64,000 nt of DNA, taken from the NCBI GenBank assembly GCA_016197205.1, contig JACPWG010000141.1, positions 46,306-110,305 on the forward strand, given 5' to 3'. Each line of letters starts with the position of its first letter. The first letter of the stretch is position 1. A program made the translations under genes and the position numbers. The notes under the pieces were generated by a model. That model did not search any database. It was given only the letters and a program-made list of their open reading frames with translations, and had not been told where the DNA came from. Of this stretch, positions 57,623-64,000 are shown in pieces. The stretch comes from Planctomycetota bacterium. GTDB taxonomy: Bacteria > Planctomycetota > MHYJ01 > WSZJ01 > JACPWG01.

Positions 57623-58111
57623 ATGGAAATCGTGACGCGCTCGGTCGAGGAGACCCTGCGCCTCGGCGAGGAGCTTGGCCGGCGGCTCGGCCCAGGCGAC
57701 CTCGTGGCGCTGGTCGGCACGCTCGGCGCCGGCAAGACCTACTTCACCAAGGGGATCGCGCGCGGCTGCGGCGTCCCGAACGTGCGCGTGGTGCAGAGCC
57801 CGACCTTCGTCCTGCTGCGGATCTATCGGGGCGGTCGCGTCCTGGTGTACCATTATGACGCGTACCGACTGGAGAGTCCCTACGAGGCCCTGCGGCTCGC
57901 CTGGGAGGAGCGCGAGGAGGGCGTGACGGTGGTTGAGTGGGGTGACAAGCTGGCCGAGGTGCTCCGCGAGGACCACTTCGTGATCGAGCTGGAGCCGGCG
58001 GGCGAGACCGTACGCCGCTTCACCTTCGGCGGCAAGGGCGCGCGCGTGGCCGCAATCTGCGCGGCGCTGGCTGCCGTGCACGCCGCCGAAGCCCCGGCCG
58101 ACGGCGGTTAG
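57623..58111 (+). CDS. tsaE: tRNA threonylcarbamoyladenosine biosynthesis ATPase TsaE
   Basis: ATPase needed with TsaB, TsaC/D to make t6A37 on tRNA. 162 residues, typical. P-loop GTLGAGKTYFTKGI, switch PTFVLLRIY, Walker-B-like VYHYDAYRL and GVTVVEWGDKL (EW motif of TsaE). Start: the ATG at 57623; the frame upstream is repeat-derived. Same strand as thiL but 300 bp away. Confidence 0.93.
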   Translation: MEIVTRSVEETLRLGEELGRRLGPGDLVALVGTLGAGKTYFTKGIARGCGVPNVRVVQSPTFVLLRIYRGGRVLVYHYDAYRLESPYEALRLAWEEREEGVTVVEWGDKLAEVLREDHFVIELEPAGETVRRFTFGGKGARVAAICAALAAVHAAEAPADGG

Positions 58112-58383
58112 CGCCCGCGCAAAAATAACTGCGCAGTCCCGGACCTCACGACTTCTGGGAGTGCCGGCCTCCCTCCTCCGCTCGCTCGCGGCGAGCTACG
58201 GAGCGCAGGCCGGCCCGCGCGAGCTTGCACACGACCGCCACTTCCCAGGAGGCGCTGCGAAGGCTTGGTCGAAATCGGTCTCCGCGTCGCGAGTCTCGTT
58301 CGTCAATTTCGAAAGCCGCACCCTTCGCGCTCCGCGGCGGGCACTCAGGCGCGCAAGCCCTTGCGTGAGCTCGGCGAAACGCC
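58112..58383. other. Intergenic region without recognised gene
   Basis: A short imperfect palindrome (TCGCTCGCGGCGAGC near 58184) and GC-rich sequence only. No promoter of the TTGNNN/TANNAT type was found for the hydrolase gene downstream. Confidence 0.4.
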
Positions 58384-59295
58384 ATGAAGAAATTCCTGCG
58401 TCGCTTCCTGCTCGTCCTCGCCGCGGTCCTCGCGCTGCTGCTGCTCGGCGCCGCGGGGCTCTGGTGGTGGCTCACCCCCGCGTGCCGGCACGTCGCCGAC
58501 GTCGTGTACACCCGGTCGCAGGGCAGCGACCTCACGTTCGACGTGTTCACGCCCCTCGCCCCCAACGGACTCGGCGTCGCCGTCCTCATCAGCGGGAGCT
58601 GGAAATCCTCGCCCGGCCCCATTCACCCCTGGCTGTTCGCTGCGCTATTGCGTCGAGGATACACGGTATTCGCCGTGCGGCATGGTTCGCAACCGGCGTT
58701 CACCGTGTCACAGATCTTCGCCGACCTGGAGCGCGCGATCCGTTTCTTGCGCACGCACGCCGCCGAGTACGGCGTGAATCCAATGCGCCTGGCCGTGGCG
58801 GGCGGGAGCTCCGGCGGACACCTGTCCCTGCTCCTTGCGACGCGCGGCGGCCCGGGCATGGCCGACGCCCCCGATCCCGTGGACCGCGCCTCGAGCGCGG
58901 TGCAGGCCGTGGCCTGCTTCTTCCCGGTGACCGACCTCTTGAACCTCGGGAAGTCCACCGAGAACCCCGGCGACGGCGGCCCACCCAAGAGTTTCGTCAA
59001 GGCCTTCGGCCCGCGCGCGACCACGCTCCCCGAATGGCGGGTGCTGGGGAGGGAGCTGTCGCCGATCTACCACGTGGGGCCCGACCTGCCGCCGGTCTTC
59101 CTCCTGCACGGAGACGCGGACACCCTCGTGCCGCTCGAGCAGTCGGAGTCCTTCGTGGCGCGCGCCCGGGAGGCGGGCCGGGAGGTGGAGCTGGAGGTGC
59201 ACCCTGGCGGGGCGCACGGTTGGCTGACGATGGTGTTCGACGTCCGCCGGTTCGCGGACTGGTTCGATCGGCACTTGCGTCCCGATGGACGCTAG
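58384..59295 (+). CDS. Membrane-anchored alpha/beta hydrolase (BD-FAE/carboxylesterase type)
   Basis: 303 residues. N-terminal transmembrane anchor (about 8-31, RRFLLVLAAVLALLLLGAAG) keeps the catalytic domain outside the cytoplasm. Nucleophile elbow GGSSGGHLS (Ser near 140), acid HGDADTLVPL, His in GGAHGW. The oxyanion motif, usually HGG, is ISGSWKSSPG here. A probable esterase; substrate unknown. Ends directly before a repeat-damaged gene on the opposite strand. Confidence 0.85.
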   Translation: MKKFLRRFLLVLAAVLALLLLGAAGLWWWLTPACRHVADVVYTRSQGSDLTFDVFTPLAPNGLGVAVLISGSWKSSPGPIHPWLFAALLRRGYTVFAVRHGSQPAFTVSQIFADLERAIRFLRTHAAEYGVNPMRLAVAGGSSGGHLSLLLATRGGPGMADAPDPVDRASSAVQAVACFFPVTDLLNLGKSTENPGDGGPPKSFVKAFGPRATTLPEWRVLGRELSPIYHVGPDLPPVFLLHGDADTLVPLEQSESFVARAREAGREVELEVHPGGAHGWLTMVFDVRRFADWFDRHLRPDGR

Positions 59296-59397
59296 CACGA
59301 CAACGCCAAATCGAACGCTTCGCCACTTGCGGGGGACTCTGCGCCGCGAACCGTTCGAAGATGGTTTTCTTGGGACAATTCTGTTTTCGTCGAACGC

Positions 59398-59424
59398 CAC
59401 GAAAACCACAGATTTCACAGATTC
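59398..59424. repeat. CACAGATTT repeat at the broken end of the metallophosphoesterase
   Basis: ACGAAAACCACAGATTTCAC plus one more word. It marks exactly where the metallophosphoesterase loses similarity. Confidence 0.8.
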
Positions 59425-59685
59425 AACCTCGCCGTCCTCAAGGTAAGTGAGGCCCGCGAGGAGAGCGCGCGCGGCGGCCGGTTCGCGCTCGAACCCGAAG
59501 TCGTGATTTCCCGCGATCACCACCTTGTGGCGATGGGGCAATGCCCGCAGGAAGCGCGCGGTCGCCTCGATCTCCTCCGGCTCGCCGGCTTCGGTCAGAT
59601 CGCCGGCGTGGAGGAGCAGGTCGCCGTCCGGGACTTCCAGGTCCTCGTGGAGGCCGTGGGTATCGCTGATGCAGACGATGCGCAT
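59424..59685 (-). pseudogene. Metallophosphoesterase, 3'-truncated
   Basis: The first ~87 codons are a normal calcineurin-like phosphoesterase N-terminus: CISDTHGLHEDL, LLLHAGDLTEAG and VIAGNHDFGF hold three of the metal-binding motifs. After ...LTYLEDGEVES the sequence becomes CACAGATTT repeat and then antisense to the hydrolase gene; the frame stays open to 58708 but without family resemblance. The C-terminal GHTH/GHxH metal motifs are missing, so the enzyme should be inactive. Confidence 0.85.
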
Positions 59686-59939
59686 GCCGATCGCTCGCAG
59701 CCAAGTCCTTCGTAACCGCTCATGGGGAGACTGACACCCGGCGACCTGGGTGGGCCAGGAGAACAGGAAAAGGCGGCCACCTGCCGCGGTGGGATCCTGT
59801 CAGAAAGAAAGCCGACGCTGGTGCTCTTGGCGGATCGTGCGCTCGCCGGACCGTCGAGGGTCCTCCGCGAGGCGTCCGTTTCTCCAAGCCTCGGTGGTGA
59901 ACAGTTCGGGTGATTGCAGTACGGTGCGACAGCGGTCCC
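59686..59939. other. Intergenic region, nothing certain
   Basis: On the minus strand, TTCACCACCGAGGCTTGGAG near 59890 resembles another dispersed word family, but only one copy is here. No gene or clear terminator was found for the KAP gene that ends at 59940. Confidence 0.35.
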
Positions 59940-62900
59940 CTACCAGAAGCCGCAGTCCGCCGCCGCCGACATCCGCTCCGCCGGCGGCAAAAGGGCCTCC
60001 TCCCGAAAAAACTCCTCCAGCAGGGCATCCTGCAGCCACGGGGTCTCCTTCGGCTCCAGCTCGAACGCCTTCGAGACGCCTTCCCGCCACCCGCCGCGCG
60101 GGGCCTCGGCTTCACACCGGGCCGGCTCCGCGCCGGCGTGCGCTGCGCCCCCCGCGCCCGCCGCCGGTTTTGTCGACGGCGCCTCGGAACCCGGCACCAC
60201 CGCACCCGGCGAGCGCTGATTCGCCTGATCCGCCAGGTCCTCCAAACGCCGAAGCTTGCTGGACGGGGCGACCCCGCTCCCGGCCGCGACCCGACCTCCA
60301 CCGCGCCGTAGCCAGCGGGCGAAGTCCGGTCGAATCAGATTCAGCAGCGTCCATCTTCCAAGCTGCTCGAGCGAGGGGATCGGTTCACCCTGGCTTCGGC
60401 GCGCCAACCAGATGGTGATCTGGAAGCGCAGCATGTTGACGAACCGCTTCACTTCGCGGGGGTTCCCCTGGAGCGTGTTCGCGGCCCTCAGTGCAAGCGC
60501 CTGGATCACCGGGTCGTCGTCCGAGAGACGGTCGACCGCCACTCGAAGGCGTCGAACGCGCCGCTGCGCAGCCTCGGGCACTTCCCCCTCACGTGCGGGT
60601 CGGTTCGTGCCTGCCGGAACGGGGCCCGTGCCGCCCCCCGGCCCGGACGAGGGAGGGGGGAGCTGAGGCAGGGTCCCGGCGCCGGCGCCGTTCGGGGCGG
60701 GCGCGGCGTCGCTCGGAGTGTCCGCCGCACGCATTCCCTTCACGTATCGGTCCAAGTGGCGGGGGTCGGGGCGTGGAAGAAAGACGGGAAGCTGCACGAA
60801 CTTGTCCATGAAGCGCCAGCCCAGCGGCGTTCCGGAGTCTTTCGGCAACTGGGCCAGGAGTTCCTTGTGGTGCGCCTGGAGGGAGGCCGCGACCAGTTCG
60901 GCATCGATGCCGAGGACGAAGACACAATCGGAAAGTTCCCCGGCGAGAAAGAGGTTCAGCGCCTCCGTGACCTGGGCAACCTTGGTGGAGGTGCAACGAT
61001 CGAGGTCGTCCACGAAAACCACGATCGGCTTCAGCGTCTCCGGCACGCACTCCAGGATGTGCCGCAGGTCTTCCTCGACTCGGTGCACAAAACCGAGCTC
61101 GGAGTCGTAGTTCGGGACCGCCACCCAGTCTTCGAGCTGCGGGGCGGCCGCCTCGGCGTCGAGCCTCGTTCGTGCCACGACCCAGCCGAGGAAAGCCGAC
61201 ACGGGCGCCGCCGCCAAAAGCGCGGCGAACGCGAGCGGGTGATCGCCCAGCCAGGCGTGAATCGCGGAGGCGGTCGGAACGAATGCCGCGAGAGCCCATT
61301 TCCAGGCCTTCTCAAGCACGAGCTGCGTGAGCTTGGCCCGGATCTTCCCGCGATCGAGCCGCTTGAGATTGAGCCTGAGGAAGAACTCCTCCCGCCGCGG
61401 CGGCGGAAGCCGGTCGGCAACCGCGGTCAGGAGCGCGTCGACGAACCCCGCCCAGACTTGATTGGTGCTCTCGTACTGCCATACATTGAACCACACGGTG
61501 AAGTGCCGTCGCGCGACGGGGCCGTCCGGAATCTTCGGCCAGGGAGCCTGGGAACCCCGCTCGGCACGTCGTACGTGCCCAATGGAGAAGTCGGACCGCG
61601 GGAGACCCAGGCGCTTGCGGAGTCGGCTCGGCAGAGGATCGGGCTTGGCCTGCGTTGGTGGCGGGGGAGCTGCATCCAGGCGTTCGCGCAGCATGCGCAT
61701 GAGCGAGGTCTTGCCGCCACCCCACGGGGCATGGATGCTGATGGCGAGCGGCGCACGGGTACTCTTCGCCTGCAAGAAGGCCTGGATCGCGTCCACGTAC
61801 ACCGCGAACCCGAGCCGGTCGGATCGCGTCCACAGGTCGTTCTCGATCCTGGGAGTCGCACACAGTCCGATGTCCGCCGGCGGACGAAACTGCGGGTCGC
61901 TCGCCTCGCAGACGCCGAGCCAATACGGCAACTCCTCGCGCGCCTCTCCGTCCACGGCGTGGAGCAGAGCCTCGAGCAGGGGCTCGCGGCCGCCGAGGAA
62001 CGTCGCCGCCGCGCCGTCGTGCGGCAGTCCGCCGCGGAAGGGTATCAGGAGGGCGCCCAGCAAGTGGCGCACGTCGAGCGGAGTGAGCCGCCGGTCCGCA
62101 TGCGTTTCCTCGAGGAGCCGCAATGCACGCTCGACGAGCTCAAACGTCGATCGGGTGACGCGAAACGAATCGGGGATCCACGGCCCGGTGCCGCCGATCC
62201 TGCCCCACACCTCCGCGGAGAGTCGTTCGAATTCTTCGCGCTTCGGCAGGTCGGTGCGACTCCACATGCGGGAGAGGACGTCGCCCCCGGCGGCCTCCGC
62301 TCGTTCCAGGCGGAAGCGGACCCGGCGGCCGAGCCCGCCCCCGCCCCAGGCCAGGGCGATCGCCAGCCCGTCGTGATTCACGTCGAAGCCCTCTTCCTTG
62401 CGCAGCCCCAGTCGCGACGCCAGGCAGAGAGTCGCCCACAGGTCGCGTGTGACCAGGATGCGGTTCGACGGTCCGTCCCCGGTCAGGCTGATCTCCGTCG
62501 ATCGACCCAACGCCTCCGCGGCCCCTGGGTACTTGGCGAACGCCGCACGCGGCCCCTTGGCGCGGCGCAACGCATCCTCGACGATTTCGTGTCGTTCTTT
62601 CTCAAGACTCGCTCCGCCACGCAGCCTCAGGCAACCGAACGCATCCCACTCATCGGCGAGTGGCGTGTCCTGCCGACCGATCGGAAGCACGGGCACCAGC
62701 GCCATCGCCATCTCCTGCGCAAAGTCGAGCGCGGCGGCCTGTGCGCGCGGGAGGTCTCGTTGCGGGTCGCGGTTCCGCATGGCGTCGTCGCCCGTCCCGG
62801 GGCCGTCCAACGGGATGACGGCCAAGCTGTACGCGGCCTTCCTGGGGCGGTCTCCCTCCAGTCGAAGTTCGCCCACGTGCACCTCGAGCCCCTGCTCCTC

Positions 62901-62987
62901 CAGGAGTCTCTTCAGATCCGCGTAGGGCCCTGGTGCCGGCCCAAAGAAGTGGACGGGCAAGGAGCGATCCGAAGGCGCGGTGCTCAT
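59940..62987 (-). CDS. KAP-family P-loop ATPase with possible TIR-like N-terminal domain
   Basis: 1015 residues. The KAP domain is clear: Walker A HAPWGGGKTS (419-428), WFNVWQYES (499-507), two membrane helices inserted in the ATPase domain (about 562-580 and 585-605), Walker B VVFVDDLDRC (656-665), and GNPREVKRFVNML (841-853). KAP ATPases include phage-exclusion protein PifA. Before it are a ~145-residue alpha/beta domain (VHFFGPAP, AAYSLAVIPL, ALVPVLPIG, FGCLRLRG; strand order compatible with a TIR-like fold, inferred) and a helical segment (280-315, TFELVERALRLLEE...LDVRHLLGALL) like a Clp-N repeat. ATG 62987 has GGAG nine bases upstream. No phage or transposon genes adjoin. Membrane-associated signalling/defence role is inference. 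Confidence 0.85.
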   Translation of the reverse strand: MSTAPSDRSLPVHFFGPAPGPYADLKRLLEEQGLEVHVGELRLEGDRPRKAAYSLAVIPLDGPGTGDDAMRNRDPQRDLPRAQAAALDFAQEMAMALVPVLPIGRQDTPLADEWDAFGCLRLRGGASLEKERHEIVEDALRRAKGPRAAFAKYPGAAEALGRSTEISLTGDGPSNRILVTRDLWATLCLASRLGLRKEEGFDVNHDGLAIALAWGGGGLGRRVRFRLERAEAAGGDVLSRMWSRTDLPKREEFERLSAEVWGRIGGTGPWIPDSFRVTRSTFELVERALRLLEETHADRRLTPLDVRHLLGALLIPFRGGLPHDGAAATFLGGREPLLEALLHAVDGEAREELPYWLGVCEASDPQFRPPADIGLCATPRIENDLWTRSDRLGFAVYVDAIQAFLQAKSTRAPLAISIHAPWGGGKTSLMRMLRERLDAAPPPPTQAKPDPLPSRLRKRLGLPRSDFSIGHVRRAERGSQAPWPKIPDGPVARRHFTVWFNVWQYESTNQVWAGFVDALLTAVADRLPPPRREEFFLRLNLKRLDRGKIRAKLTQLVLEKAWKWALAAFVPTASAIHAWLGDHPLAFAALLAAAPVSAFLGWVVARTRLDAEAAAPQLEDWVAVPNYDSELGFVHRVEEDLRHILECVPETLKPIVVFVDDLDRCTSTKVAQVTEALNLFLAGELSDCVFVLGIDAELVAASLQAHHKELLAQLPKDSGTPLGWRFMDKFVQLPVFLPRPDPRHLDRYVKGMRAADTPSDAAPAPNGAGAGTLPQLPPPSSGPGGGTGPVPAGTNRPAREGEVPEAAQRRVRRLRVAVDRLSDDDPVIQALALRAANTLQGNPREVKRFVNMLRFQITIWLARRSQGEPIPSLEQLGRWTLLNLIRPDFARWLRRGGGRVAAGSGVAPSSKLRRLEDLADQANQRSPGAVVPGSEAPSTKPAAGAGGAAHAGAEPARCEAEAPRGGWREGVSKAFELEPKETPWLQDALLEEFFREEALLPPAERMSAAADCGFW

Positions 62988-63173
62988 GAGGGAGCTGCTC
63001 CGAACAACCGGCGATGCGGTCCATGCCACGTGTCGATTTCCGGCCATGCCGCACGGGACGCCGCAATCAGGGCTGCGCGGCCGCGCCCACGCCCGGACGG
63101 CAGAGAACGGCTTCGAACCCTGCTAGGTGTAAAAACTCTGCAACCCGGAGCAAGGCACGCGTCAATGGCCGGC

Positions 63174-63701
63174 CTACGGCCTCGCCGCCGTCGCCGCCCC
63201 CCACTCCTCCCCAGTCCTGCTTCGCCGCCCCCCACTCCTCCCCAGTCCTGCTTCGCCGCCCCCCACTCCTCCCCAGTCCTGCTTCGCCGCGCGCACTCGC
63301 GCCAGGTCGTGCGTCGCGCCGACGCTCTCGAAAACAGTCGCCGCCCACAAGACGCGCGGTCCGCGCTTCGACCCGGAGGCGGGGAGGCTTGGTTCGGCCC
63401 GTGCTCGCGCCTCTTCATACGGCATTCCTCGGCGATTTGCAAGCCGCGCGAAGAGCTCCCAGGCCCCTCGCGCGCCTCGCCGCGCGCCGTCGACCTCACG
63501 CCATCGTCCGAGTGCGAAGCGGGCGCTCGGCGGCGCTACGGCGTTATGGATGCCCATGATCCGGAGCGAGCAGCCTGCGCGACAAGCGTGCTCGGCCCTG
63601 GTCGCGGCGACGCCCGACACCTGTTCGCTCACCCAGAATTCGAGATAGACCTCCAGCCCAGCCGTTCTAAGGTGGCTGCGCCGCCCCGGTGCCGGACGCA
63701 C
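63174..63701 (-). CDS. Doubtful ORF ending in the 31-bp tandem repeat
   Basis: A 175-codon open frame without family resemblance. The middle (LEVYLEFWVSEQVSGVAATR, RGAWELFARLANRRGMPY) looks more protein-like than the competing frames, but the end consists of translated 31-bp repeat units (AKQDWGGVG and two other frames). No clear ribosome site. It may be a real small gene extended by the repeat, or chance. Confidence 0.25.
   Translation of the reverse strand: MRPAPGRRSHLRTAGLEVYLEFWVSEQVSGVAATRAEHACRAGCSLRIMGIHNAVAPPSARFALGRWREVDGARRGARGAWELFARLANRRGMPYEEARARAEPSLPASGSKRGPRVLWAATVFESVGATHDLARVRAAKQDWGGVGGGEAGLGRSGGRRSRTGEEWGAATAARP
63191..63290. repeat. 31-bp tandem repeat, three copies plus a partial
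   Basis: Unit starts TCGCCGCCCCCCACTCCTCC and ends CAGTCCTGCT. Starts at 63191, 63222, 63253 and (7-bp partial) 63284. Copies are identical as read. No spacers, so not CRISPR. Confidence 0.95.
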
Positions 63702-64000
63702 GCCGCCTGCTCACTTGATGCTGCGACTTCCTCTGGCCGCTCCCGCACTCCAATCGCTCGCCGACTCTCATGCGGGGCGTCCCGTCGGTGCAGGGCGGAA
63801 GCCCAGCACCACAAGGGCTCGCGTCCACGTTCATGGCGGTGCTGCCGCTCCCGGGGCCGGTGCCGCTCGGATCGCCGCCGGCCGCTCCCAGGTCGCCGCT
63901 GTTCTTCGTCGGGCTATCGTCCTTGCACTGCTCGCAGTCGTCCTCCACGCCGTCAAGAAACGCGTAGGTCGACGCCGTCACGTGCTCGTCGCAGGACGTG
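63667..64000 (-). CDS. C-terminal part of an unidentified gene, extended through a REP-like hairpin
   Basis: The frame enters from the right edge without a stop. Its first part (CDEHVTASTYAFLDGVED, then DCEQCKDDSPTKN) is a plausible protein C-terminus with a CxxC pair, followed by a Gly/Ser/Thr linker. Then comes the REP-like hairpin (63787-63811), translated as CGAGLPPCTDGTP, and about 35 low-quality codons. The natural stop was probably lost by insertion of the repeat, as in hisG. Family unknown. Confidence 0.4.
   Translation of the reverse strand, partial: TSCDEHVTASTYAFLDGVEDDCEQCKDDSPTKNSGDLGAAGGDPSGTGPGSGSTAMNVDASPCGAGLPPCTDGTPRMRVGERLECGSGQRKSQHQVSRRRASGTGAAQPP
63787..63811 (-). repeat. 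REP-like hairpin near the right edge
   Basis: Minus strand: TTGTGGTGCTGGGC TTCC GCCCTGCACCG-type sequence, the same family as around the RAYT, far from it. Stem with one or two mismatches. Confidence 0.75.

Noticed and set aside
58708..59423. Continuation of the metallophosphoesterase frame
   Set aside because: Antisense to the alpha/beta hydrolase with no family resemblance beyond the repeat boundary.
63191..63290. 31-bp repeat of CRISPR-like unit length
   Set aside because: Units are contiguous with no spacers, and no cas genes are in the window.

Overview
The window is GC-rich bacterial DNA with short intergenic gaps, many GTG starts and GGAGG-type ribosome binding sites. I infer a member of the Planctomycetota or a close relative. 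The grounds are tandem FHA/zinc-ribbon/Ser-Thr kinases, a large scaffold protein ending in a peptidase-MA-like (DUF1570-like) region, a secreted PDZ plus alpha-toroid protein, a LamG-bearing pseudopilin, and dispersed intergenic repeats whose chance translations (for example CGAGLPPCT and DRSLTVA) I associate with planctomycete genomes. No rRNA, tRNA or CRISPR array was recognised, so the taxonomic call is an inference.

Layout. 1-4833 (minus): type II secretion gspD-gspE-gspF; gspF is cut by the window edge and separated from gspE by a 0.5 kb repeat block. 5092-7785: a radical SAM protein and a nucleotide-sugar dehydrogenase. 8107-11646: a large membrane-anchored protein with four MshEN-like repeats. 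12060-13882: radA overlapping a DUF2752 gene. 14340-18473: two FHA kinases and a cyclic-2,3-diphosphoglycerate-synthetase-like GTPase in one operon. 18554-22286: a MEMO-family gene, a fused aroD-aroE gene and an L,D-transpeptidase. 22749-25660: gcvH with an acidic tail, a polyprenyl synthase and a PATAN/receiver regulator. 26146-35392: a small membrane protein, bshC, and three secreted or pilus-like proteins. 35393-36799: a mostly empty stretch holding one 40-codon secreted peptide gene with its own terminator. 36800-39459: an O-antigen-ligase-like protein and a MaoC hydratase.

39876-48463 is histidine biosynthesis. Transcription order is hisG, then a 1.2 kb interruption, then hisD-hisC-hisH-hisA-hisB-hisF-hisIE. 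The interruption holds a decayed REP-associated transposase (RAYT) between inverted REP-like hairpins, and hisD has its own sigma70-type promoter just downstream. Upstream of hisG lies a two-domain lipoprotein hydrolase. 51772-56207 (minus): an acetylornithine/GABA-type aminotransferase, argF and an ADP-forming acyl-CoA-synthetase-like protein, probably one operon. 56395-59295 (plus): thiL, tsaE and a membrane-anchored alpha/beta hydrolase. 59424-59685: a metallophosphoesterase truncated at a repeat. 59940-62987: a KAP-family P-loop ATPase with a possible TIR-like N-terminus, the best candidate for an undescribed conflict or defence protein. 63174-64000: a 31-bp tandem repeat, a doubtful ORF and the end of a partial gene.

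The most distinctive feature of the window is its intergenic repeats. At least eight short-word families (7-, 8- and 9-bp units, REP-like hairpins and a ~115-bp element) mostly sit in inverted pairs, and some lie exactly at gene ends, where they extend or truncate reading frames (hisG, the metallophosphoesterase, the gene at the right edge). Seven promoters of the form TTGNNN-N16/17-TATAAT, TAGGAT or a close variant could be read directly.
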